Assembly (NCBI GenBank): GCA_973895155.1
Contig: OZ316898.1
Span: 9,052,001-9,116,000, forward strand
DNA: 64,000 nt
Reading direction: 5' to 3'
Origin: Marsupella aquatica
Taxonomy: Eukaryota > Marchantiophyta
The notes under the pieces were generated by a model. That model made no database searches and had not been told where the DNA came from. It saw only the letters and a program-made list of their open reading frames with translations. Position 1 is the stretch's first letter. Every line of letters starts with the position of its first letter. The translations under genes and the position numbers were made by a program. Below, piece by piece: positions 12,862 to 23,766 of the stretch.

Positions 12862-13794
12862 TTCTGCTAGAATAATAATCGATCGAGCTCAGCTCCAAAG
12901 CCGCTACTCTAGAACCCAACAGCCTCGATGAATCGATAGGTCTCTTTCAAGAAACTCCAATTCACGGTAAGAGCGCCCTAAACCTGTTTTCTACAGAAAG
13001 CGAGTTCGACGAACAGGCACCAAATAATTGTCGATCGCGCACGACGCAAAGAATGGTACTGAATCAAAATGTCACCTTCGTGACCATTTATGACCAGTTT
13101 TCTTCCGCTCGTGCGTTTTCGTCAGCCCATCGAGAGCGAGACCTTCCGAGGAACGGTCCTTCCCGCCGGCAAAGAGAAAGGCGTGACGCCGGGATATGGA
13201 GTCAATCTGAGCCGTCAGTCCTGGAGGATGAGCGGACTGGATCAAGAGATCGGGTGGGGGACTTAGCACGGGGTACCGGAAGTTTCCCGCTAAGTTTAGA
13301 GGATGCGTGGATCATTCGATCGGGAGGATCCGAGGGTTCATGATTGGACAGTTTGCCGGAACCGTGCGGAGGGATGGCCACGTAAAATGGGGCGTATGTC
13401 GGGGGCCTTCCGCTCGGCCTTTTCGGCCACTCTGGTCAAGGCCGGCTGGTCGTCCTAGACGGTGACCGTTCGGGGTGTCGAACGGCCGTCGGTGCACCGC
13501 TGTAGTGCTCTGTGGGAGTGTGATTCACAGTACAGTGATGCAGTCAGGTTCGACGGCGGATGGATTCAACGGCGTGCGAAATTGGATGGTCGCGAGGTCG
13601 AATCGCACAACTGCTCCCTCAAGATTTGGCCTCCGTCTGTTGGTGTTTACCACTCATTGGCGAATAGACAGTAATGACGAAACGGGCGAATCTGATTGGG
13701 CGACACTGGGCAAATGCCGTGGGTGGGTTTGTGTCAACTGTGGGGTTAAATTGCGACTATCCACCAGGTTGAGGGAACAAAATTCTCCACTTTT
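12862..13794. other. Region 5' of the PDI gene, no other gene
   Basis: Contains the PDI 5' leader and presumed promoter (transcription leftward). Short open frames in the GC-richer part (13050-13700) show no recognisable domain. I could not place a TATA box or transcription start with confidence. Confidence 0.4.
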
Positions 13795-14035
13795 TTAGTT
13801 TTTAAAACGAATATTATTGAGTAGTTTTGGAAACCTGGATCCACCAGGGTTATTTTGGGGCAGTGGCCCTTTAAAGGGCCTTTGGCCAGGTATGTGTCTA
13901 GCAAACCATATATATAAGAGAGCCAAGAGACAGGAACACCAAACTGAGAGACATGATCCCAAAGGCAAAAACAAAAACCAAGGAAGGGAGAGAAAAAGGA
14001 GTTGGTTGTTGTGGTGCTCTTTGACCACCACATTC
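13795..14035 (-). mobile_element. Tail fragment of a retroelement family (also at 54.7 kb)
   Basis: Minus-strand sequence around 13905-13995 is alignable by eye with 54700-54790: both contain GAGACATG(A/G)TCCCAAA followed by a CAAGG(G)AAGG stretch. At 54.7 kb this sequence follows a reverse-transcriptase-element C-terminal region, so this copy is probably the 3' tail of the same family. A perfect 16-bp palindrome (GGCCCTTTAAAGGGCC) lies at 13865-13880, and ATATATATAA at about 13910. No intact coding sequence remains. Confidence 0.45.
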
Positions 14036-15045
14036 TCTTTCCCTCAGGAACTAGTATACCCTCATTCCATATTTGCTCAGACCTGCAGGAAACATTAATT
14101 AATTTCCATTTTTAGACTTAATGCAAGGCAAGAACATTATTCTATTGTTTTAATTTTTATTTACTAAAGCAACATGTACACTGAAAAGTCAGTGTTTACA
14201 AAGGGATGCTTAAAATGTTCTTATGAATTTTTTCTAGGTTTCACAAGGACCCCAAAAAATTTGGTCAGTCAGACCCAAACCTTCCATACTTATTTATTTT
14301 TTGCATGAACCAAGATGACACTTTGGTAAAGTAAACCCATGTACCCAGTGAACACTCGCACCCAATACCTGGACATATCCAATTAAATGTCCACATTAAA
14401 CTGGGTCAGAGTATGAGAATGCCAGATTGGGTGGGATAGCATTGCATTGTAAACAGGTCTGTGACCAAAGACGGTTTGGTTATGGACCCCACTAGAGGTC
14501 CCTTCCAAAACCTGAGACTCCACAGTGCGTCACGTCATCATGACACGCTCCAAACAGGTATGGATTGGTTTACAAAATAAAATTACTTCACCGTTCGTGT
14601 TTGTGGCAGGATTTTGGTAAAATTGAGGATGCCATGCCGTAAACCTTGATGTAAAAATGCTTGAAAAATAACTATTTTATTTACCCTAGGTAGCAGACTG
14701 TTCAATTAGTAGGAGGCCCACCTTCCGTGTTTTTTACCCTGAGCAACCGCTGCCCACTCGCATTCTGAATTGTATTTCAATTGAATAATAACTAACTCTC
14801 TCTCGGCAAGTTGATCTGATGACAAAGTAATCGTGGCAATTTTCTCGACCTTCTGCTGCCACGAAGGAAGAAGTGGACATGATTCTATGTTGCATCACTC
14901 AACACTCCTTTCCATGGCGTCATCATTGCAGTTCCTAACTCGATGATGCCTCTCGTTACTGTTAGATTGTCCAACGCATGAGGCACGAGCGAACGAAAGA
15001 GAAGCAAGCTTAGCAGGGTTCAGTAAGGGCCTCGTCTACGTGTAG
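14036..15045. other. Intergenic, no gene recognised
   Basis: AT-rich, with no open frame or motif of note until the calmodulin-like relic at 15046. Confidence 0.45.
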
Positions 15046-15174
15046 ATGGTGTTGAAGAGCCTGGACATGAAAGAAGGACATAGTTATAAGAAGTGTCAGC
15101 AGATGATCAAGGGAGTCTATGCGGACGGTAATGGGAAGGTGGACTTTCAGGAGTTCAAGGGGTACACGAACTAA
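15046..15174 (+). pseudogene. Calmodulin-like protein relic, C-terminal EF-hand
   Basis: A 42-codon stretch ending in TAA resembles the C-terminal end of plant calmodulin-like proteins: VLKSLDMKEG, then QQMIKGV, then an EF-hand-like loop YADGNGKVDFQEF. In the loop, position 1 is Tyr instead of the calcium-binding Asp; positions 3 (D), 5 (N), 6 (G), 8 (V) and 12 (E) are kept. A stop codon lies just upstream in the same frame and the other EF-hands are absent, so this is a truncated, probably dead copy. The ATG at 15046 is likely an internal codon. Confidence 0.65.
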
Positions 15175-15970
15175 TTACGCAAGACTGAATCATCCATCTC
15201 CCTCATATAGTCTTGATTGATCTGTTGTTATGGAGCCCAGTGAGAAGTCTGTTGCAAAATTCTTGGCTACTCATCACGCCACATGAGCGGTTTCCACCAC
15301 AAACACAAATGGCAATGTGTTTGACAAACAAATACAATTTTTCGTGTTTGCCCTACAAACATGGTTAGACCCAGGAACAATAAAAGCTTAAGAAAAGTGA
15401 AAATTAAGATGCCAAATTACAAATAGTGGGGGCAAAAAGTAACACTCCTATCATCATTTTCTTTAATTTTCAGATTATAATGAATGGTTTTTATATTTGA
15501 TTAATTTATTTAACAAACAGCAATGACTACCTCTACCTGTTAGATCTGATTGATGAACACATTTGATCATTTCCTAACAAAGAAGACCGTGCACGATAGT
15601 GCATAATTGTCACAAGAAAGAGGCATGTTGTCAGAGTTCTTAGATAGAGGAATGAAATCCAATGCTGATGATTAAAAGTGACAAGCTGCACTTTAAACCA
15701 GTGGTACTTTAATTAAGTTAGTTACTGTAGTTGTTCATTTGGGATTTTCATGATGTTGTTTCCATGCTACTGGGGTACATTAGCATCCTAAGATGCATCG
15801 AAAGAGTATTTTATCCATGAATTGGTTGTCTCAAGCTTGTTTGGGTTGAGATTTTTTATGCAACTACCTAGCTCTGGGACTTAGTTACTAAATTTGGATT
15901 TTTTCCCAAAACTTCTCAATGACTGTCATCAAACCAATAAGATGAAAGAGTTGAAGGGAATTATTAAACA
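15175..15970. other. Intergenic, no gene recognised
   Basis: AT-rich spacer between the calmodulin-like relic and the first Helitron-like copy. Nothing supported on either strand. Confidence 0.45.
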
Positions 15971-16490
15971 CTAGCTCAATACCCGTGTGTTGCACAAAAG
16001 AAATCGTGTCGGCCAAGATGTTGTTGAGAAAAAAAGATGTCTTGTCTGCCAAGAGGTCGTTGAGAGAAAATATGTCGTGTTAGCCAAGTGGTCGTGGAGA
16101 CAAAAGATGTCATGTCGGCCGAGACATTGTTGAGGGAAAATACCCATGTGTTGCACAAAAGATGTCATGTCGCCCAAGATGTTGTTATGTGGAAGATGTC
16201 ATGAAGTAAAAAGATGTTGTTAAGCAAAAAGAAGTCATGCCAAAGATGCCATTATGTGAAATATGTTGTTAAGAAAAATGTGTCATTTTGCCAAAGATAT
16301 AGTGAAGTAAAAGATGTTATAAGAAAACAGGTGTTGTTTCATCCAAGTTGTCATTATGTGAAAGATGTTTTGAAATAAAAATTCAAGGAGAGAAGGAGCA
16401 AGTCTTTTTCATTGTTTTTTTTTACCCAAAATGCCCCTGCATTTGAATGACAACCACTCTATAAATTGGCACAACGTTATATTATCGGTT
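15971..16490 (-). mobile_element. Helitron-like non-autonomous element, copy 1
   Basis: The minus-strand 3' terminus reads CTAG (15971-15974) followed by T. Ten nt inside is a small hairpin (15985-15988 with 15992-15995, 3-nt loop; one G-T pair). The body carries degenerate AAGATGTC/AAGATGTT repeats. The other end, near 16441-16490, has GAATGACAACCAC and TTATATTAT, shared with copies 2 and 3 but more diverged. No coding sequence. Confidence 0.5.
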
Positions 16491-17285
16491 TCAGGTATAG
16501 GGTTTAGCAAAGATGATTATTATGTCGGTATCCTTTCAATCCCCGTGCGTTGCATAAAAGATGTTGTTTGGTTAAAGACAACCACAAAAGTATAACAAAA
16601 TGAGAGGTGTACCTTAACCTCCCACTTTAAATTCCCCATTTTCCTATATTTGGTCTTCTCTTTTTCACATCCACCATCACTCCACTCGTTGTCCCCCCCC
16701 TCTCCCCACCCATGTGAGATCGAGGGGCTACCCTACTTTGCGAGTGTGCCCGTCACCTGACACCTTGCCATCAACACCCATGCCATGCGCCTCACTATGT
16801 CTTTGGACCATATTATTTTTGTTTTTTGGCATTGAAAATGACACTGCAAATGACTGTAAAAATCACCACAAATATTGGGAGAGTAGTTTTTTATTGATCT
16901 AGTGACTAAAATATTATTAGCAATTAAACTATTCTGGCCAGTATTACAAAAAATTATGATGCACACAATATGTACAATGAATATGTACAATACTTACTTG
17001 CATGGATGTATTTGGTTGATCCTCGTGCATTGATCCTTTTGCATTGTGCTAAAGTCTCCCACTTCTTCTTTTCTGTGTCTAGTATTATTATTCTTGCTTG
17101 ACTTGTGTCTAGTATGATTATTCTTGCTTGTCTTGGGCACTGGTGCAACTTTTTGCGATTCACACTAACCTCAACTTACACTTTGGTTTTATTGCTTACC
17201 TTTGACCAAATTTTTTAATTTTTGTGCCCTGCAAATTTGAACTACGAATACTCTAAAAAGTGAAGCAACTGTGTACTATATGTGT
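16491..17285. other. AT-rich spacer with a Helitron-like end fragment
   Basis: Around 16533-16562 the sequence CAATCCCCGTGCGTTGCATAAAAGATG is another copy of the family's hairpin end (split here: CCCGTGCGTTGC then ATAAAAGATG), with only a short body. The rest contains no recognised gene. Confidence 0.45.
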
Positions 17286-19083
17286 ATAGCTCAATACCCA
17301 TGCTTTGCACAAAAGATGTCGTGTCTCCCAAGATATCGTATCCTCTAAGATGTTGTTAAGACAAAAAAGATGTTGTGTTGCCCACGATGTAGTTAAGAAA
17401 AAATATATTGTGTCGCCCAAGACGTTGTTAAGAAAAAAAGATGTGGTATCGCCCAAGATGTCGTTAAGAAAGAAAATGTCGTGTCGCCCAGCTGAAGATG
17501 TCATTACAAAAAAATGTTGTGTCGCCCAATGTTGTGTCGCCCAATGTGTCATTAATAAAGAAAAAAGATATTGTGTCACCCAAGATGTACTTAAGAAAAA
17601 TAATATTATGTCACCCAGAATGTCCTTAAGACAAAAGATATCGAATCAACCAAGATATTGTTAAGAAACAAAATGTTGTGGCACCCAATATGTCCTTATG
17701 AAAAGAAATGCCACGTTGCCCAAGATGTAGTTACGAGAAAAGTTGTCGTTAAGTAAAACAGACGTTAGGACAAAAGTTGCACAAAAGATGGTGTGGTGAG
17801 AAAAAGATGTTGAAGTGAAAAATAGATGTTGAGGTGAGAAAAAGAAGTTGAAGTGAGAAAAAGATGTCAAAGAGAGAAATGTTGAGGTGAGAAAAAGATG
17901 TTGAGGTGAACAAAGATGTTGATGAGAAAAAACGATGTTGAGCTAAGAAAAAGAAGTAGAGCAAAAACTATGTCAAGGAGAGCAAAGATGGCGATATGAG
18001 AAAAATATGTGAAGATGAGGAAAAGATGTCGAGAGTGAGGGAAAGATGTTGTGGTGAGATAAAAATGTGAAGGTGAGAAACAGGTCAGATGTCGAGGTGA
18101 AAACAAATGTCAATGAGAAAAAGAGATGTTGAGGTGAGACAATGACGTCAAGGTGAAGAAAAGATGGCAAGGAGAGAAAAAGATGTTGAGGAGAGAAAAC
18201 ATGTCGAGGGTGAGAGAAAAATGTGAAGGTGAGATAAAGATGTCAAGGTGAGAAAAGATGTTGAGTCAGGTGCGAAAATATATCGAGGAGAGAAACACAC
18301 ATCAAGGACCTAAACGATGTTGAGGGTGAGAAAAAATTGTCGTGAGAAAAATATGTCAAGGCAAGGTAGAGACTGAGATAATAGTCACCGCAACATAGAG
18401 TCCAAGCACAACCAAGTGACAGAAAAAAATATGTTTTTTATTTAAAAATTTTAGAGAAATTAATATCATATATATTATTTATACTCAAGAATTTTCAAAA
18501 ATTTAAAGTTATTATCCAATTCCTTAAGTCTCAATTTTAATTTCACCTCGACATCTGACCTGTTCACATTTTAAACTCACCTTCGACATTAATCTTGGTT
18601 GGGTTTGGGTAGGGTATGGGTAGCTTGGGCAGAGATAATTGAGATTAATAGAGACCTGGATGGATTTTACAGTTGCAGAAAAACAAAGTTTTATTTAAGA
18701 CAGAGGATTGTTTCCATTTTTTCTTGGGTTTGTAAATAATACCATATCCATTTTTAGAGGATAAGGTATATAGTGACTTATGATACTCTTGCATACAAGA
18801 GCTTTAGGTACCTTTTTGCCTTTTGTTTCCATCATTAGATTCCTTTTTGTGTGAAAAGTGCATGCAACAAGGTTAGTTACATTTTGTTCCATTTTTTTGT
18901 TTTGCGTGTCCACCAATTGATTACTGTTTGTGTGAAAAGATTTCCTGTACTTTTTGGTTCACTCTATATTTAATTTGCTTTTGGTTTTATCCCTTCTCTT
19001 TGTTGATTACTTCTTTTTTTGGCACTGTATTTTTGAATGACAACCACGGAAAAAAAGGCCCAACAGTGTATTATAGTTTAGGA
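17286..19083 (-). mobile_element. Helitron-like non-autonomous element, copy 2 (no LTR inside)
   Basis: About 1.8 kb. The minus-strand 5' end begins TCCTAAACTATAATAC at 19083, preceded by A. The 3' end at 17286 reads CTAT where copies 1 and 3 have CTAG. It lies outside a hairpin region (ATGC-loop-GCAC) spaced 10 nt away. The left two-thirds is a minisatellite; the right third is AT-rich unique sequence that is collinear with copy 3. No protein is encoded; the 119-codon plus-strand frame at 17305-17664 is a translation of the repeat. Confidence 0.55.
17300..18370. repeat. Degenerate minisatellite in copy 2
   Basis: First segment (to about 17780): units of about 35-45 bp built on GTGTCGCCCAAGATGT then (C/T)GTTAAGAAAAAA. 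Second segment: shorter units of about 20-30 bp built on GTGAGAAAAAGATGTTGAG. The shift from one unit type to the other occurs near 17790 and is repeated in the same order in copy 3. Confidence 0.85.
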
Positions 19084-19376
19084 TGGAAGAAAAAAGTGAG
19101 ATAGGATTAGGGACCAAATTATGGGTGGAAGGTTAGAGCGGGCAAGATAGGGAAAGAAACATGGGCTTTTAATTTTAGTATCAATAAACATTATATATAT
19201 ATAAAATTTCTCATTTAACCGCTAACAATGGCCCAACACAAAAACATGACCAAGGCCATTTTTGTAAACCAGGCCGCTTGCTAGTTGAGTCAGTTCATGA
19301 GCTCAATTATGAGCTCATCTTGCGAATTGTTGGAAATGTTTGGCTTCAAGTGCCACCAGATGACATTGTATACTAG

Positions 19377-20590
19377 CTCAATACCTGTGCGTTGCACAAA
19401 AGATGCCATGTCATCCAAGATGTCGTTAAGAAAAAAAGATGTCGTGGCACCTAAGATGTTATTAAGACAAAAAGATGTTGTGTCGCCCAAGATGTCATTA
19501 AGAAAAAATATGCAGCACTGTCGCCCAAGATGTCGTTAAGATTTTGTGTTGCCCAATATGCCATTAAGGAAAAAAATGTGTGGTTTTGCCGAAGGTGTCA
19601 TTAAGAAAAAAGATGTCGTGTCACCCAAGATGTCGTTGAGAAAGAAAATGTTGTGTCGCCAAAGATGTCCTGAAGAAAACTAATGTCGTGTCGCCCAAGG
19701 TGTCGTTAAGAAAAATGTCGTGTCACCCAAGATGTCGTTAAGAAAAAAATGTCGTGGCACCCAATATGTACTTAAGAAAAAAGATGTTGTGTCACCCAAG
19801 ATGTCGTTAATAAAAAAGATGTTGTGGCACCCAAGATGTTGTTAAGAGAAAAGTTGACGTTAAGTAAAAACTATGTTGTTAAGACAAAAGTTGCACAAAA
19901 GATGGTGTGGTGAGAAAAAGTAGTTGAAGTGAGAAAAAGATGTCGAGGCGAGGAGAAGATGTCGAGGTGAACAAAGATGTTGATGAGAAAAAGAGATGTC
20001 GAGCTGAGAAAAAGAAGTCGAGCAAAAAATATATCAAGGAGAGAAAAGGGCAATGTGAGAAAAATATGTGGAGATAAGGGAAAGATGTTGTGGTGAGATA
20101 AAAATGTGACAATGAGGAAAAGGTCAGATGTTGAGGTGAAAACAAATGTCAATTCAATGAGAAAAAGAGACGTTGAGGTGAGGCAAAGAAGTCAAGGTGA
20201 AAAAAAGATGTCCAGGAGAGAAAACATGGCGAGATGAAAAAAAGATGTAAAGATGAGGAAAATATGTTGAGGAGAGAAAAGATGTTGAGGGTGAGGGAAA
20301 GATGTTGTGGTGAGAGAAAGATGGTAAGGTGAGAAAAAGATAAGATGTCGATGTGAGAAAAGACGTGGAGGTGAGGAAAAGATGTCGAGCCAAATGATAA
20401 AATATATGGAGGAGAGAAACAAAAATCAAGGACCTAAAAGATATCGAGTCAGATGAGAAAATATATGAAGGAAAGAAACAAAATCAAGGACCTAAAAGAT
20501 GTTGAGGGTGAGAAAAAAATTGTCTTGGTGAGATAAAGATGTAAATATTGTGAGGCAAGATGAGAGATGTCAAGGCAAGGTAGAGTTGTT
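19377..20590. repeat. Degenerate minisatellite in copy 3
   Basis: Same architecture as in copy 2: GTCGCCCAAGATGTCGTTAAG-type units up to about 19890, then GTGAGAAAAAGATGTTGAGG-type units to about 20590. Long frames on either strand are repeat translations. Confidence 0.85.
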
Positions 20591-20913
20591 GTGGTGGTGT
20601 TCAACAACTCATGCATTTGCACATAGAAATTGACGACGCGAGATAACGGTCACTGTAACATAGAGTCCAAGCACAACCGAATGATACAAAAAATTAGTTT
20701 TTAATTTTTTTAGAGAAATTAATATTTTATACATTTGATTTATACTCAAGTTTTACCAAAACTTTAAGGCTAATATCCAATTCTTTAAAAATCAATTTTA
20801 ATAATTAGTTTTTAATTAATATTGAATAAATTTGTTATCTTTGTCAAGTTTGGGCTAGGCTAGGGGTAGCGTGGTTAGCTTGGGCAGAGGTAATTGAGAT
20901 TAATAGGGGTATG

Positions 20914-21257
20914 TGTTAGATATTGCTCTAGTCTTGTGACTCATGAGCTAACCACAGTTAGTCTAACTCGGGTTAGGACTTAGCTAATGTTAGCGCTAGT
21001 GCTGTTGTGCATAAAGCTAGGGCTGATGCCAGACCCTAATGGAACTTAGGCTCATTGTTATGGAGCTAGTTGAGAGATAGGGAGAGCTTGTGCTGTGGAT
21101 GTTTGGTATGACCGGTCGGCCTAGAGTGCAGTAAAGCTCTTGTGTGTTTTCGTGGACGTAGCCTCATGTGGAGGTGAACCACGTATATTTCTGTGTCGAC
21201 TATTGTGCGTTGGATGGTTCATGGGCTTGTCGTTACAAATGTCGTCTATGCTCAACA
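20914..21257 (+). mobile_element. Solo LTR, 344 bp, TSD GTATG
   Basis: Begins TGTTAG and ends CTCAACA, so it has the TG...CA termini of an LTR. It is flanked on both sides by GTATG (20909-20913 and 21258-21262), a perfect 5-bp target-site duplication. An inverted copy about 90% alike by eye lies at 29967-30310 and an older one at about 40542-40889. There is no internal domain, primer-binding site or second LTR here, so it is a solo LTR left by recombination. It sits inside Helitron-like copy 3; the matching site in copy 2 is empty. Confidence 0.92.
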
Positions 21258-21657
21258 GTATGGATGGATCCAGCGGTTGCAAAAAAAAATAATTTTCAAC
21301 TAAGGGCTAAGATTTGTTCCCATTTTTTCTTGAGTTTGTAAATGTACCCTTTCTAGAGTAAATGATATTATAGTGACTTATAGTGCATTCAATATTGTTT
21401 TCTTGTGTATCTATGATGGTACAGTCAGGTTTCTTCTTGATACTCGTGCATACAATTGAGTTAGTTTCATTTTTGTCTTTTGTCTCCACCATTTGATTCC
21501 CTTTTGTGTGAAAAAATTTACTGTACTTTTTGTCCACTCTATATTTAATTCGTTTTTGGTTTTATCCCTTGTGTCTATAGATTACCTTTTTTGTTAGCAC
21601 TGCATTTTTGAATGATGAGCACTGGAGAAAAGGTGCAGAGTGTATTATAGTTTAGGA

Positions 21658-22833
21658 TATATGGATGTTGGATATAGCAGCCCTGGATTTGGTACTTTGC
21701 TTTACGTGAAAAAACAAACATTTCAGTTCCTCTACCCTTATTCCTACAATCAGAAACAGCTTGACTATTGATTTACAGGGCCATCATTTTCCGGAAATGG
21801 TTCTTAGTCCTGATATTTCGTTCTCTGTTTTTCAACATCGTCACAAAATTCCTTAAAATTTTAAGCTGCTTTCTTTTCTAGGCTGTACAAAGAGTTGCTA
21901 ATTAGGCTAGGTTTAAAACTAAGTAATATATAAGTTATCCAATGTTGGACATCAATACGTACATTGTTGAGCCTGCGTAATAAAGTATGAACAAGGTTGT
22001 TTGGGTAACATCTGTGGTGCTTCAACAAATTTAATTGGTAATTGTAGCAGCCAATTACACTATGTACACTATGTAGTTTCATGCACTTATCCAATTGAAT
22101 TGTGCAGTATGCGGGCTTGGGGTATGAGGGTCCAATATGTGTTACCTGAGAATAAGGATGAGTAAGTGCATAAGAGATTTCCCATGCACTTACACATAAC
22201 TCGGATAAGTGCGGACTTGGGAAGTCTTCTTCAGTGGAGCCTGCACTTAGACACTCCAGACTCTTAGATACTCTTAGATATTGTAGATTCTACAGTAATG
22301 GATACCCTTGTGATCGAATCTACCTTTATCGTTCGTGATTCTCCTAGTCTCGAGTCAACTAAACCCCATACTGCTGTTTACTTTGTGAAATCGCTACTGA
22401 CTCCTTGCTGTGAATCTTTGTGTACTCATATCGCAGCGTTTACTCAACCAAAAGTTTTGCTCTTGGGCTTGTTCGGATGACATTAGAAAATGCTTTCCAA
22501 CCACACCCTAGTTGTCTTTCCGGTTGTCTTTTTCTGCAGGTTGTCACATCAATCCACCAAAAAATCCTATATTCTTCTCTTGCATGCAAATTTTGGGATT
22601 TGTGTCAATTCCCAGTTCACATTGCGTCCTCGTCTCTCTCTCTCAAACTCAGAGTAACTCAGAGTGCGTGGGCTCGTTGGATGTGCACACTGACTACTTA
22701 AAGTAGATGATGAATTTCCGGGATACTACCGCCATGGTGAGGATTTTACACAATGTCGCGTTCATTTGTGAAAGCGTCTGGGAAGCCCACCTCGATCAGG
22801 CAAGTAGAAAGCGGAGGACGCGCTGGCGCTGAT
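21658..22833. other. Intergenic, no gene recognised
   Basis: No supported coding region. Short plus-strand frames at 22298-22706 have no domain or splice support. Confidence 0.4.
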
Positions 22834-23034
22834 TCAATGCAAGCGCAAAAAGGACCCAGGAAAACACAAAGCGAACTTCGAGAGTGCATTGATTAGTTGC
22901 TGAATGTCGAGCTGGGTCGTGGGCACAGGCGGGTTATCCGGTAGGACAAGGATACCGGAGACAGCTCGGAGAATCCGGTCAACAAAAATGTCCAGTACAT
23001 CTACAGCGGTGAGGGACAACCCCGGGGACAACAA
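22834..23034 (-). pseudogene. Possible histone H2B-like exon
   Basis: A 66-codon frame follows a good acceptor (TTTGCAG) and ends in TGA. By eye it aligns with the histone-fold second half of H2B: LTAVDVLDIFVDRILRAV against the SSKAM...FVNDIFERI helix, LDIQQL against the REIQ motif, and a PG near the end like LPGEL. Sequence identity is low and the lysine-rich N-terminal tail and first helix are absent. I found no convincing upstream exon within 700 bp. It may be a diverged H2B variant exon, a pseudogene, or a chance match. Confidence 0.3.
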
Positions 23035-23766
23035 CTGCAAATGTCACATCAAAGACAGGTGAGCATTCATTTTGATATGATATGCTGTGCACTGTTTTGG
23101 GTAGTTTCTGAACTCGGTGAAATCAATTGATAGTAGATGGTCGACCTTTTGGCTGCAGGGATCGAGCCTCCTTATGTCATGAGCGGTCCTGGTGCTTTTA
23201 AGGGTGTTTAATTAATTCATCTTGAAGGAATTAATTGATCGACTCAGCATCACATCATGGAGTGTCAGCAGCGACTTCCATTGTCGATCCTCTCGTCCTG
23301 CTGATGGGTACTGCCGGTTGGGATAATTCTTGTATGGGTGCACTAAGGAAGTGGACAGTATTAGTCTCATGAGGAAAGTTCTTAGAAGTCTACCATTTCC
23401 ACACTCGGGGTCCGGGGGAGAGAGAGAGTTCCCGTCTTAACGTCCCGCTTCTGAGAGCTCAGACAGGGAGATTGTCAACGTTTATTTGAAGTACGAATTT
23501 CATAGATCCTGAAAATCCCTCTTGAGTTGATCCGGGCTTACAACCCGGCTTACAATTGTGTTACAGGGAGCTTCAATCGCCGTCTCATGACCGTTTCGGT
23601 GATTCGCGAGCATATCTTGGAGGGCTATTTGGTTTCTTTCAGTCCCCCTGGTTTCTAGTTTTAGGTTCAGATTAAGCGAGGTTCCTCCTAATACGAGGTA
23701 GTGTTTTTCTAGTTCGGGACACGCGCATAGGAAAAGTTATCCAAGCACTCTTCCCAGACTGACAGC
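23035..23766. other. Region between the H2B-like exon and the hydrolase gene
   Basis: Presumably contains the promoter and 5' leader of the plus-strand hydrolase gene. No other feature supported. A short GA tract lies near 23419-23429. Confidence 0.35.

Larger units (their letters stand above)
19373..21657 (-). mobile_element. Helitron-like non-autonomous element, copy 3 (carries a solo LTR)
   Basis: The minus-strand 3' end is CTAG at 19373-19376, flanked by T. Ten nt inside lies the hairpin GTGC (19387-19390), loop GTT, GCAC (19394-19397). The 5' end is TCC at 21657, preceded by A. It is the same orientation as copy 2 and 289 bp from it. Length without the inserted LTR and one duplicated 5-mer is about 1.94 kb. 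A to T flanks with TC...CTAG termini fit Helitron insertion rules; this is inference. Confidence 0.55.

Noticed and set aside
13531-13615. Possible tRNA (GGTTCGA and GGTCGAATC motifs)
   Set aside because: The arms do not fold into a cloverleaf by eye and the acceptor stem does not pair.
17305-17664. 119-codon plus-strand open frame in the minisatellite
   Set aside because: It is the translation of a degenerate tandem repeat (KKDVVSPKMSLR-type units), with overlapping repeat-derived frames on the other strand. No domain.
17661-20429. Series of Phe/Ser/Leu-rich minus-strand frames resembling membrane proteins
   Set aside because: They are repeat translations of the GTGAGAAAAAGATG minisatellite; open only because the unit lacks stops.
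15971-20590. CRISPR-like array
   Set aside because: Repeats are degenerate, not separated by unique spacers of fixed length, and the sequence is plant nuclear DNA.
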